Positions 23,306-33,487 of a stretch of 64,000 nt of DNA are shown here, piece after piece. The position numbers and the translations under genes were made by a program. The DNA comes from Undaria pinnatifida (Eukaryota; Sar; Phaeophyceae; Laminariales; Alariaceae). The DNA lies in the NCBI GenBank assembly GCA_012845835.1, contig JABAKD010000005.1:62001-126000 (forward strand). Reading direction: 5' to 3'. Positions within the stretch are counted from its first letter, which is position 1. Each line of letters starts with the position of its first letter. Below the pieces are notes generated by a model. It was not told the origin of the DNA, ran no database searches, and saw only the letters and a list, made by a program, of their open reading frames with translations.

Positions 23306-23725
23306 ATGAATTTGAACATACATGCGAAGAATAATGGTAATGAACCCCTGTATCCGTATACGTTCATAAGACCGTATGCAAACAGTCGAAAAATAAGGTT
23401 TTACTATTGGATATATTGTTACAGTTTCATTAGGATCACAGAGCAATGGATAAAGTTTGAAGAAATTCTTAAACAAGACGGGAACATATATTATTGTGGA
23501 ATGTACCCGGTGTATGTTGAAGATGTTTTTGACGGAGAAGAAATAGAAAACCCTGTATCTTTTGTCATAGAACCAGCAGGTAGCACAATACATTTCCTGG
23601 ATATGGAGATTTTACAAAGTACGCCTGGGGTTTCGCAAATTAAAATGTATGATAAACGAGACCACATGGGAACGGTGGAGGACTACCGAAAATATCCTCC
23701 TATAGAAACTAGATTGTCTACGTAA
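23306..23725 (+). pseudogene. Reverse-transcriptase-like C-terminal fragment
   Basis: The 139-codon frame ends with a segment containing IHFLDMEI, then QIKMYDKRDHMG, then YRKYPPIETRLS. The order FLD-x-x-I, lysine/tyrosine-YDKR, then Y-x-x-YP resembles the end of the palm/thumb region in RT-domain proteins of some retroelements, where a YDKRD motif follows the FLD motif. The catalytic YxDD part is absent, so this is a fragment. The surrounding 23.1-24.2 kb is AT-rich, unlike its neighbours, which suggests a separate origin. I see no gene partner. Confidence 0.4.
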
Positions 23726-24216
23726 TAGTTGTACGTACGCCACCCTTCATTTATTGATTTATTTGCCAGTAGTTATTACAAAAATTGCAATTAGATGTTC
23801 AGAAATTGAATTTTTCCAACATGCAGCAGCAAAGCTAATGAAGGATATTATTAGCAATAGGTATCATATATATACACTAGTAGAGTGAAGTTGAGGAGAA
23901 ATTTCACAACTTTAATAGTTCATTCTTCGAGAGATCACCCATCACAAGAACTATACGAGTAAGAGGAGTACAAAACCAAAGAGTTCGTGATAAATATTGT
24001 TCAACAGACTTGGAATCACATAGACCACGGAAGATAGGAACAAAAAAGAAAGGGATTGAATGTAAGACAGAGAAGTTTAGAAACTACTGAATGAAAAAGA
24101 ATGGGACGGTCAATGGTGATAGAATGGTTGTTGACACAAATGGCTTTATTGTTGCTGTGGTTGTTGCAGTTATTGCTACTATCATGATGACTGTTTTGTC
24201 ATCATCGTTACATTAT
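23726..24216. other. AT-rich stretch, no gene
   Basis: AT-rich sequence with no open frame of note. It ends in a GTTGTTGCTGTGG-like low-complexity patch just before the G-tract repeat array. Confidence 0.5.
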
Positions 24217-24224
24217 TTTATAAA

Positions 24225-26345
24225 ATGAAAACACACTCCAGCTGTGAGATCGAAGATTTCGTCGAAACTCATCTTTGCAAGCTGTGTGTGATACTCCGAT
24301 CGCGCGCATCACGAGTTGTGTGTCCTCATTAAGGATGTAGGTCGGCGACTCCCCTTACAACTGCAGTGTAGCTATCAGGGTCAACAGGGTGATTTTAGTC
24401 ACTCGGTGCGCGGAAACTATAAAACCCGTTTCTGAGGGGAACAAAATCTGACAGCTCTGGAGGGAAATGTATCCTTTTATCAAGTGAATCTTGTAAGTCG
24501 AATAACCGGCGAGGGGGGGGGGGGGGGAGTTTTGAAGGACGTGGGGGCCTGGTTTTGATCAAAAGCGAGCGGGTTCGGAGGGGGGGAGAAAGGGGGGGGC
24601 AATTTATGCATGTAAGCTATAAATCCTTTCAAGGGGATAAATCTGACGGTTTTGGCACAAGTTTATTATTGGGGGGGGGGGGGGCGGGGGGGGGGCGGGG
24701 GCGGCAGCTCAATGTGTGCGTGGAAACTATACATTATTTTGAGCGGATAAATGTGACGGCTTTGAAAATAATGCATCAGTTTATCATGTATATCCTGGGG
24801 TAAGTCGTACAATCAGTGAGTAGAGAGAGGGTGGAGTGTTCGAGGGGGTGGGGTTGGGGTGGGTTGGGGGGAGGGGGCAAGGGGAGAGGTGGGGGGTGGG
24901 GGCGGGGGGGGCTGGGGGGGGGCGGGGGGGGCTGGGGGGGGCGGGGGGAGGAAGGGTTTTAGGTGAGGGGTTTGTTATACGTAATGAATGAAAATACACT
25001 CCAGCTGTGAGATCGAATATTTTGTCGAAACTCATCTTTGCAAGCTGTGTGTGATACTTCGATCGCGCGTATTACGGGTTATGTGTACTCCGTGACTCCC
25101 CTTGCAACTACAGTGTAGGTTTCACGGTCAACAGGGTGATGTTAGTCAGTCTGTGCGCGGAAACTATAAAAACCGTTTTTGAGGGGGACAAAATCTGACA
25201 GCTATGGACGGAAATACATCCGTTTTTCTCGTGAATCACGTAAGTCGCTTCACCGGTGCAGGGAGGGCGGAGTTTCGAAGGACGTTGGGGCGTGGTTTTG
25301 ATCAAAAGGGAGAAGGGTTGGAGGAGGGGGGAAGGGGGGTGGGAGGGCGCATGGGTGGGCAATTTGTGCGTGGAAGCTATAAATCCCTTAAGGGGATAAA
25401 TCTGATGGTTTTAGAACAAAAAAAAAAAATGCACCACTTCATCATTGGGGGAGGAAGGGGGGGGGATTAGGGCGGGGGTGGGGCGGGCGGGGCAGCTCAA
25501 TCTGTGCGTGAAAACTATACATTCTTTTAAGGGAATAAATGTGACGGTTTTGGAAATAATGCATCAGTTTATCATGTGTATCCTGGGGTAAGTCGCACAA
25601 TCAGAGAGTAGAGGGCGGAGTGTCCGAGGGGGTGGGGGTGGGATGGGGTGGGGGGGGTGGGGAGGTGGGGGGTGGGGGCGGGGGGGGTAGGGAAGGGCTT
25701 TAGGTGGCATAGATGTAGGGGTTTGTTGTACGTGTGGTGCTAGGTCTACGCGATGGTGCGGGTGGTGAGAAACGAGGGGGCGTTCGGGGCCGGGGGGGGG
25801 GGGGGGGAGCAGCGGCATGGATGGCTCTAGAAAGACAATGAGGTGATATCCAGTGCGTGAAGTGTTCATTAATCTAGCGGATTTTGATAATAGGTGGGGC
25901 GTTTGAGCGAGGGAGAGTGAGAAGGGGGGGGCGGGGGGGATTTTTCAGGAGGTTTAGGTCACATGTAATATTCAAATATACTCCGGCTGTGTGATCAAAG
26001 ATATGTAGGGGCCTGTTACACGCATGGTGCTAGGTGTAGGCGATCGTGTGGGTGGTGGGAAAAAGAGGAGGCGTTCGACGGGGGGTGGGGGAAAATAATG
26101 AAAACTACGTCATGGATGGTCAGAAAGATAATGACGTGATATCAACTGCGTAGAGGTGTTTATTACTCTGGCCGATTTCGATTGTAAGTGGGGCGTTTGA
26201 ACAAACTAGCCGGAAAAATAAAAGGAGGGAGGGACGGGGGGGGGGGGAAGGGGTGGGGGGTTTTGGAACAAGAGGGATCGGGGGAAGGGGAGGGGAGGGG
26301 GGGGGGTAGGGCGGGACATTTCAACATGTGCGCGGAAACTATAAA
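24225..26345 (+). mobile_element. G-tract modular repeat family: two stacked copies
   Basis: A head module starts at 24235 (ACTCCAGCTGTGAGATC) and a second at about 24999. Each head is followed by ~50-bp core motifs (GGAAACTATAAA ... GGGGATAAAT ... GACGGTTTTGG) separated by G tracts of 10-60 bases. The first copy stops at about 24975 inside GGTTTGTTATACG, where the second begins. Equivalent sequence in the 26.9-28.1 kb copy runs on uninterrupted, so the second copy appears nested in the first. Late modules carry a GTGGTGCTAGGTCTA segment and a GATAATGACGTGATATCAA segment. No protein is encoded; Gly-rich and Pro-rich frames are G/C-tract artefacts. Confidence 0.85.
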
Positions 26346-26765
26346 TCCTTAAAGGGGACAAACCTGACGATTGTATGTAGCAAGAAGACATCCCTTTATA
26401 TCATCTGACTGGGAATGTTTACTATTCTAGAAGGTTTGATGTTAGATGCAGCAAGCAACCCCGTGTTCAAGTGTAGTGAATAACGTGTTGAATCTTCACA
26501 ATTTGTTGATGTATGATACATGGATCGAAAGCTAGAATATTTGTTGTTACCATTATTTTCTGACATCGCTAATGATAAGAAAAAAGATACGTATTGGCAA
26601 ATACAACAGGCGAGGTGACGTGGTCATGCACTGTCACCGCCATCAGTTACCATTATTTTCTGACATCGCTAATTATAAGAAAGAGATACGTAATGCCAAA
26701 TACAACATGCGGGGTGATTTGGTCACGCACTGTCACCGCCATTGAGCACTAGAGGGAGAAATGCG
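26346..26765 (+). repeat. Tail module with tandem ~100-bp subrepeat, copy 1
   Basis: Almost the same sequence recurs at 28090-28505. It contains GGTTTGATGTTAGATGCAGC and ATGTATGATACATGGATCG. Then follow two tandem copies (about 26546 and 26646) of a unit starting TTACCATTATTTTCTGACAT and ending near CACTGTCACCGCCAT. It lies directly after the last G-tract module in both cases, so it appears to be the element's tail. Confidence 0.8.
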
Positions 26766-26959
26766 AATCGTCTGTGTTTTGAAGAAGAACGCTTGGTGTA
26801 CACGCGTTCAATTACGTTACATCGTTAGGCATACTTCGCTTGGCATAGGTTGGGAGGCGATCATGCAGACGGTATGTACGAAATACCTTAAGTAATGTGT
26901 TGATGAGGTGGTTTACCGCAATTTTAACAGATCTGCCTGTGCTTCCTTTTCAAAAACTT

Positions 26960-28089
26960 ATTATAAAAAATGAAAATACACTCCAGCTGTGAGATAGAAG
27001 ATTTCGTCGAAACTCATCTTTGCAAGCTGTGTGTGATACTCCGATTGCGCGCATTACGAGTTGTGTGTCCTCATCAAGGACATAGGTCGGCGACTCCCCT
27101 TACAACTGCAGTGTAGCTATCAGGGTCAACAGGGTGATTTTAGACAGTCTGTGCGCGGAAACTATAAAACCCGTTTCTGAGGGAACAAAATCTGACAGCT
27201 CTGGAGGGAAATGTATCCTTTTATCAAGTGAATCTTGTAAGTCGAATAACCGTTTAGGGGGGGCGGCGGAGTTTTGAAGGACGTGGGGGCCTGGTTTTGA
27301 TCAAAAGCGAACGGGTTCGGGGGGGGGGGGGGCGGGAAGGGGGGGCAATTTGTGCATGTAAGCTATAAATCATTTCACGTGGATACATCTGACGGTTTTG
27401 GCACCAGTTTATAATTGGGGGGGGAGGGAGGGGGGTTGGGGCGGTGGGGGGGGGGGGCGGGGGCAGCTCGATATGTGCGTGGAAACCTTACACTATTTTG
27501 AGGGGATAAATGTGACGGTTTTGGAAATAATGCATCAGTTCATCATGTATTTCCTGGGGTAAGTCGTACAATCATTGAGTAAAGAGAGGGTGGAGTGTTC
27601 GAGGGGGTGGGGTTGGGATGGGTTGGGGGGGAGGGGTGGGGGGGGGGGGGAGGGGGGGAGGGGGCCGGGGGGGGGCGGGGGGGGGAAGGAAGGGCTTTAG
27701 GTGAGGGGTTTGTTATACGTGTGGTGCTAGGTCTAGGCGATGGTGCGGGCGGTTGGAAAAGAGGAGGCGTTGGAGGGGGGGGAGGGGGGGGGGGGGGGGG
27801 GGGGAAGAATTGAAAACTACGTCATGGATGGTCAGAAAGATAATGACGTGATATCAACTGCGTATAGGTGTTTATTACTCAGGCCGATTTCGATTGTGAG
27901 TGGGGCGTTTGGACAAACTAGGCGGAAGGGGGGGGGAATCGGGGGACGGGGGGGGGGAGGGGGAGGGTTTTTTTTTTTTTTTACAAGAGGGGTCAGGGGA
28001 GGGGGAGGGGAGGGGGGGGGGGGGCGGGGGGGGGGGGACATTTCAATATGTGCGCGGAAACAATAAATCCTCAAAGGGGACAAACCTGA
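26960..28089 (+). mobile_element. G-tract modular repeat family, third copy
   Basis: The head module begins near 26967 (ATGAAAATACACTCCAGCTG) and is followed by at least three core motifs with G tracts, a GTGGTGCTAGGTCTAGGCGA segment at 27721, and a GATAATGACGTGATATCAA segment at about 27838. A final core lies near 28050. The copy is co-linear with the composite at 24.2-26.35 kb, apart from the nested second copy there. No ORF beyond Gly/Pro-rich artefacts. Confidence 0.85.
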
Positions 28090-28505
28090 CCATTGAAGCA
28101 ATAAGACATCCCTTTATATCATCTGGCTTGTAATGTTTACTATTCTAGAAGGTTTGATGTTAGATGCAGCAAGCAACCCCGTGTTCAAGTGGAGTGAATA
28201 ACGTGTTAAATCTTCATAATTTGTTGTTGTATGATACATGGATCGAAAGCTAGAATATTTTATAGAATATTTGTAGTTACCAATATTTTCTGACATCGGT
28301 AATTATAAGAAAGAGATACGTATTGTCAAATACAACAGGCGAGGTGATGTGGTCATGCACTGTTTGTCACCATCATCATACAGTTACCATTATTTTCTGA
28401 CATCGCTAATTATACGAAAGAGATACGTATTGGCAAATACAGCATGCGAGGTGATGTATGTGGCCATGTACTGTCTCCGCCATTGAGGATTAGAGGGAGG
28501 GATGC
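28090..28505 (+). repeat. Tail module with tandem ~100-bp subrepeat, copy 2
   Basis: This is co-linear with 26346-26765, including GGTTTGATGTTAGATGCAGC and two TTACCA(A/T)TATTTTCTGACAT units near 28276 and 28383. Together with the preceding block it shows that about 1.5-2.5 kb was duplicated in tandem. Confidence 0.8.
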
Positions 28506-28698
28506 GAATCGTCAGTTTTAAACGAACGCTTGGTATACATGTGCTCAATCACGTTACCTCGTTAGTCATACTTGGTATACACGCGCTCAATGACGTTTTT
28601 GTCTCCAATGTACGATTTCACGCCCATGATTTTCGCCTTGGCGATGTGAGGCTCTGAGGTCGCCTTTATATAGTGGTTCTGATTTCATTGTTGTTGGT

Positions 28699-31600
28699 AT
28701 GGCTGTGATCGTCGTTTCTTTTGTTGCTGTTGGTGTTGTTTTTGTGCATATTGCTATTGTATATGTTGTTATAGTTTTAATTGTTGTTATTGCTCTATTG
28801 GTTTGTTGTTACTGTGACTCAATATGCCGTAAGTCTAGGTTCACCCAGCAGTTCATTGACGAACGGCTTATGTCTATGCGCTTTGAGTTGGATGGTCGAT
28901 GCGATGCTGTTAATTTCGTCGTTGCGTACGCCCCAACTGATTGTACCAAAGACACCAAGCTGAAAGGTATTTTCTGGCAAAAGCTGGAGGACCTGGTTGA
29001 ACAGATCCCCACTAAAGAGTGTTTGTTTGTACTGATGGATGCTAACGCGCGAACTGGGCAGAGGATGGAAGGGTGCGGTGATGATGAAAGTAAGGTGCTT
29101 GGAGCATACGGACGAGATGCTCGTAGCTATAATGGCAAACGACTTTTGTCGTTCGCTACCAATTGCAAGCTAGCTCTCACCTACACATTTTTCAGCACGC
29201 GCAAGGGTGGGATATCGCATACGTACAACGGCACCAGCCCGAATGACCGTAAGAGGATAGACTACATCCTAACCCGCCAAGCCCATCGACCTAGAGTACA
29301 TGATGTTAAAGTCATCCCACAGCCTCCGCCACCAGCTAAGGCCGATTCAGACCACAACATTGTGTACATCAAGGTCCGACTTAGTGGTCACTTTTCGTCC
29401 AACAGAAAAATGCTGAAACCCCCAAAACGCCGAGAATTCGACAGGCAGCTTTTTTTATCCGACGGAAAGCGTCGCCAACGAGTAATCGCGAGGGTTGTTT
29501 CCACTCTCAACCAACCTATCCAGCCCCGTAACACGTCTGGAATGGTTGAGTTTTTCACCACGACTATCATCGATGCTGTAGAGAAAGAGGTGCCACCTCC
29601 ACCACGTCGCCACCGCCGGCATGGTTGGTGCGAGCCTGCCGAAACTTCGGCCGCTTTCAGAGTAGCATGGACAGCGAGGGAGGATGCGAGACAGTTCTTG
29701 CGTGCCAACCCCCGAGATAGTGTAGCGTGGAAGAAATTGAGATCTGCGTGTGCGAATCTGCAGGAAGTGGTTGCCGCAGGAGTACAAGCGTACTTTGAAG
29801 AGTACCTCGCCGAAACCGAGAGACTCCTAGCGAGTAACGATCAACGAGGGTTCTACAAGCACCTGAAGAGTACGGTGGGATTGCAAGGTACAAAAGCGAG
29901 GAGCGAGCAGTTTATTATGGACGAGGATGGCACGTTGTTGCGGGATCAAGCGCGAATTCGTGAACGATGGGCGGGGCACTACCACAAACTCTTGAACACG
30001 AAATCGCTGAAACTCGATCCCACGATCATCGACCTCTTGCCACCGCGACCGCTTAAACTATCGCTTGGAGATGAACCATCCATGGACGAAATGATGGATG
30101 CGATTAAGGGCATGTCAAATTGGAAAGCCGTTAGACCAGACGGTCTCCCGGTCGAACTACTAAAACTTGACCACCCCGCTAGGATCCTTGTCAACGTGTG
30201 GGTAACGGGCGAAGTCCCCCAGCAATGGAAAGATGCTATCATCAAGACCCTTCACATAAAAAAGGATCGAACTGATTGCAACAATTACAGAGGGATCTCG
30301 CTTGTTGCCCACGCAGGCAAAATATTGTTGAAAATCGTTGCGTCCCGCCTTAGCAACTACTGCGAGACCGAGGAAATACTTCCTGAAGAACAGTGCGGCT
30401 TCCGTCCCGCACGGTCGACGGTCGACATGCTGTTTGTCGTGCGCCGGTTGCAAGAGCTCGGACGACAGAGGAAAATCCCCCTGTACATGTGCTTCATCGA
30501 TCTGCAGAAAGCGTACGACTCTGTCGACCGGGAACTGTTGTGGGAGGTACTCACACGCCTTGGCGTACCAACGAAGATGCTTACAGTTATCCGCAACTTC
30601 CACGAAGGCATGCGGGCTCGCGTGCGTGCGGATGACGGCGAGCACTCGGATTGGTTTAATGTCACCCAGGGGCTGCGGCAAGGCTGCGTGCTATCACCGT
30701 TACTGTTCAACGTGTTCTTCGCTGCTGCGATACACGTCGTGCTGGCACGCTTCAGCAAAGACGAATACATCGTAAGGGATTTGGTTCACCTCGAAGAGGG
30801 CAGTGCAGTCGGAAAAGAGGAACCGTTGGCATGCGTGCAAAGGGCTGTGTGGGGCATGTTGTACGCAGATGACGCAGGAATTGGTTCGAAGTCGGCGGAA
30901 GGCCTTGCTAAAATGATGACAGTCATCGTGACTGTGTTCGAAGCAGCAGGCCTCACGGTATCGGAAAAGAAGACAGAGACGATGCTGCTACGAACACCGG
31001 ACCAGACATCCCTCGCCCCACCGCTCGCGATCGAAGCATCAGGCCAGAGGTATAAACAGACGACCCAGTTTTTATACCTAGGCGGCATTATCCACGAAAG
31101 CGCTGACCTCTCGCTCGAAATCGAACGACGGATCCGTCTCATGCGGGCATTCCTCAAACGGTTTGGCCCGGAATTGTATGACAGGACGACCGCCCCGCTT
31201 AGTCTGAAAGTCCACATGCTGAAGGCCGAGGTCATTGAGACCCTGCTGTACGGGTGTGTGACGTGGACCCTCAATGCGGACCACTTCGCCAAGCTCCGAT
31301 CAGCCCACCACGAAGTCCTTTTGCGAGTCATTGGCTTCCAGCGCCGATTACGCACCGACCACACCACCCTCTCGTACGCGAAGGCCCTCAGGATGACACG
31401 ATGCGAGAGCATCGAAACGACCATCCGTAAACGGCGGCTCTTCTTTGCCGGGGCCCTGGTGCGACAACACAAGGGGCGACTGCCCCGTCGGTTGATGTTC
31501 GGGACGATCGCTGGTGGGGAGAACCCGAAACCAGGCGGACAACTCAAGACTTGGCCTAGAGCCATAGCTGAGGACCTTAGGGTGTTCAAAGCCAACGAGG

Positions 31601-31941
31601 GATCAACGGAACACTCCCCCTTAGTTTTTGGAGTTGGGACCGCGCTGTGGCCCACCGCAGCAAAAAAGGTGGGCAAGTGGTACCGGGGGGTCCTCGAAGC
31701 AGCTGAACGGTTCATGGGCAGGTGGCACGAGAATGAGGCAAAGCTGAGTAAACAGCGCCGCGCATCCGCTGTGGGTGGTGTCGAAGGGAACGGGGGGAGG
31801 GGGGGCAGCAGGAGGGGTAGAAGGAACACCGCACAAGGGTATGGGGGCAGGGGGGGGGACAGAAGGAGTAGAAGGGAAACCGCGGTAGATGAAAGTAGGA
31901 AGGAGACCGCAGGCAGGGTAGCAAGGTACCAGGCCGACTAG
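28699..31941 (+). CDS. LINE endonuclease-reverse transcriptase polyprotein
   Basis: The frame is open for 1080 codons. The first ~40 residues are a Val/Ile-rich string translated from a GTT-type repeat and are probably not native. From about residue 45 there is an endonuclease/exonuclease/phosphatase fold fragment, with VVAYAPTD, MDANARTG (about 113) and SDHNIVYIKV (about 217). The N-terminal catalytic Asn and Glu motifs are missing. Reverse transcriptase spans roughly residues 440-780. Its landmarks are DGLPVELLK, NYRGISLV, GFRPARSTVD, FIDLQKAYDSVD, GLRQGCVLSPLLFN and the catalytic YADD at 722-725, then FLYLGGI. The C-terminal part holds a KRRLFFAGALVR stretch and a Gly/Arg-rich tail. RT looks intact, but the truncated endonuclease makes mobility in its own right unlikely. 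The true gene start lies upstream of the truncation and is lost. Confidence 0.92.
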   Translation: MAVIVVSFVAVGVVFVHIAIVYVVIVLIVVIALLVCCYCDSICRKSRFTQQFIDERLMSMRFELDGRCDAVNFVVAYAPTDCTKDTKLKGIFWQKLEDLVEQIPTKECLFVLMDANARTGQRMEGCGDDESKVLGAYGRDARSYNGKRLLSFATNCKLALTYTFFSTRKGGISHTYNGTSPNDRKRIDYILTRQAHRPRVHDVKVIPQPPPPAKADSDHNIVYIKVRLSGHFSSNRKMLKPPKRREFDRQLFLSDGKRRQRVIARVVSTLNQPIQPRNTSGMVEFFTTTIIDAVEKEVPPPPRRHRRHGWCEPAETSAAFRVAWTAREDARQFLRANPRDSVAWKKLRSACANLQEVVAAGVQAYFEEYLAETERLLASNDQRGFYKHLKSTVGLQGTKARSEQFIMDEDGTLLRDQARIRERWAGHYHKLLNTKSLKLDPTIIDLLPPRPLKLSLGDEPSMDEMMDAIKGMSNWKAVRPDGLPVELLKLDHPARILVNVWVTGEVPQQWKDAIIKTLHIKKDRTDCNNYRGISLVAHAGKILLKIVASRLSNYCETEEILPEEQCGFRPARSTVDMLFVVRRLQELGRQRKIPLYMCFIDLQKAYDSVDRELLWEVLTRLGVPTKMLTVIRNFHEGMRARVRADDGEHSDWFNVTQGLRQGCVLSPLLFNVFFAAAIHVVLARFSKDEYIVRDLVHLEEGSAVGKEEPLACVQRAVWGMLYADDAGIGSKSAEGLAKMMTVIVTVFEAAGLTVSEKKTETMLLRTPDQTSLAPPLAIEASGQRYKQTTQFLYLGGIIHESADLSLEIERRIRLMRAFLKRFGPELYDRTTAPLSLKVHMLKAEVIETLLYGCVTWTLNADHFAKLRSAHHEVLLRVIGFQRRLRTDHTTLSYAKALRMTRCESIETTIRKRRLFFAGALVRQHKGRLPRRLMFGTIAGGENPKPGGQLKTWPRAIAEDLRVFKANEGSTEHSPLVFGVGTALWPTAAKKVGKWYRGVLEAAERFMGRWHENEAKLSKQRRASAVGGVEGNGGRGGSRRGRRNTAQGYGGRGGDRRSRRETAVDESRKETAGRVARYQAD

Positions 31942-32510
31942 TAGGTGGAACCTTTCTATCTATGCCACTCGTACCGCCAACTGCTGCGGCTGCTCGGAAT
32001 GTGATGTCTTGGTACTTTGATTTTTCCGTGAATTTATTTTTTTTTCTTTTTCTTCTTTTTTTTTCTTTCCCCTTCTTATCCTTATGAAGGGAGTCTTGCA
32101 TGGCGGGTAGGTGACGAGCCTGTTTTATTTGGCCCTCCCAGTCTTCCTTCTTTCACTTGTTTCTTTTTTCCGGGGTATTTTTTTCCTTTCTTTCCCCCTT
32201 GCATGTCCATTTTGGCTCATGCTCGGGGTATGTTTCTATCTCCCGTGCTTTGGCTCCCCTTTTTATTTATTTATTTATTTGTTTTGTCTTGGCTTCTTTC
32301 GTTGTTTCTCTCTTTTACAAGGTATTTTGGTTTAATGAGAAGAACACAAAGGGGGGAGGGGGGGAAACAGGAGGAGTAGAAGGAAAGCCGTCCAAGGGAA
32401 TGGGGGCAGGGGGGGCAACAGGAGGAATAGAAGGGAGACCGCGGTGGACGAAGGCAGGAAGGAGATGCCAGACAGGGTAGCAAGGTACCAGGCCGACTAG
32501 TAGGTACGTA
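31780..32510 (+). repeat. Internal tandem duplication at the LINE ORF end/3' region
   Basis: A ~165-bp segment ending in AAGGTACCAGGCCGACTAGT covers the ORF's last codons (31785-31950) and recurs at 32345-32507. The following T-rich segments (TTGCATGTCCATTTTGGCTC near 32200; TTGCGTGTCCAGGTTTTTGG near 32560) are similar as well. The second copy repeats the Gly/Arg-rich tail coding but lies beyond the stop codon. Confidence 0.8.
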
Positions 32511-32689
32511 GCACTTTTCTTCTTTTTCTGGGTTTTTTTTTTCCCCTTTGTTCCCTCCTTGCGTGTCCAGGTTTTTGGCTCGTGTTCGGATTATCTTATT
32601 TTGGTTTTACTTCATTTTATTTTATTTTATTATGTTTCTTTTCCGAGCTTTGGCTCTCCTTTCCGGTTGGGTTGTTTCTTCGATTTCCC

Positions 32690-33029
32690 CTTCATTTTGT
32701 TTGTTTCATTTTTGTTTTTATTTTTATCTTTGTTTTATTTGTTTTTTGTTTTTTGTTTTTGTTTTTTTGTTTTTTTGTTTTTTGTTTTTGTTTATTTCGT
32801 ATTTCTCTCTTCCAATGTATCTCTGTTGTTGACGTATGTATGTTGTGCCTGTCGTACCCAGTACTAGGGCATGACATTGCGTTGTCGAATGCATTACGAT
32901 GCATTATCTCTGTGTCGTGGCTTGTGACCACAGAGCTGATCTTTCTAGGGTGAAGAATCAGTACGGACACTGGGTGTGCTGGATGTCGACGAGTAGAAGA
33001 ACGGTTTAATGTTAAGAACACACACACAC
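32690..33029 (+). repeat. LINE 3' end with (AC)n tail
   Basis: This starts in a TTTGTTTTTATTTT-rich stretch and runs through GTACCCAGTACTAGGGCATG, GCATTACGATGCATTATC and GTGTGCTGGATGTCGACGAG. It ends AAGAACACACACACAC. The other copies in the window end at the same point. This fits target-primed reverse transcription starting from a fixed 3' end. Confidence 0.85.
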
Positions 33030-33487
33030 TGTGGTTACACCTGTTGATGATGTTATGGTTGCTGTTGTTAATTAGGAAAATTTAGATTTATCTAAAGGTT
33101 AACGGATAAATGAAGTTGAAAAAAAAATGAGATTAAACCACTGTTAAAACACAGGAGCTTAAATGCATCCATTATCCACTGATGGAATATATCATACATC
33201 AAACCCCTCAAACCTATCTCCTATTTGTAGCGTGTAAGTTACAAAAAATGAATCATAACATAGTACAACCAAGGGAGGTATTATAGTATCCACCAATATT
33301 CCTCAGAATGTTAATGCATTTCACCTGAAATGACTGTGAGGGGAACATATTGAAAACCCAAATGTCCCTCACCATTTGGTTAGGAGATAGATGCAAAATG
33401 ATGCATTACCAAAATAAAAGATAAAACTCTAACTTATGTATTTCTCAACCGAACCAACCTCAAGACTGTTAAATTTTATTTTGCTTA
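33030..33487. other. AT-rich stretch without gene
   Basis: AT content is clearly higher than in the flanks and there is no open frame of note. It lies between the LINE 3' end and the outer repeat of the tyrosine-recombinase element. Its origin is unknown; an insert of organellar or other foreign DNA cannot be excluded by eye. Confidence 0.4.

Larger units (their letters stand above)
28815..33029 (+). mobile_element. 5'-truncated LINE (non-LTR retrotransposon)
   Basis: A single long ORF carries the C-terminal part of an apurinic-type endonuclease and a full reverse transcriptase. It is followed by a T-rich 3' region of about 1.1 kb that ends in an (AC)n tail at 33017-33029. The 5' side joins directly to a GTT/TGT-rich low-complexity tract (28683-28815), so the element is truncated inside the endonuclease. 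Copies of the same 3' end are found at 57541-57858 and, inverted, at 63823-64000, both also 5'-truncated. Confidence 0.9.

Noticed and set aside
24225-28505. CRISPR-like array
   Set aside because: Core motifs are irregularly spaced, separated by G tracts and not unique spacers, and the context is eukaryotic.
30786-31829. 347-codon minus-strand open frame
   Set aside because: It is the antisense of the LINE reverse transcriptase, which carries the recognised motifs on the plus strand.
32692-33027. Lys/Asn-rich minus frame and Phe-rich plus frames in the LINE 3' region
   Set aside because: They come from T-rich low-complexity 3' sequence and have no protein-like pattern.
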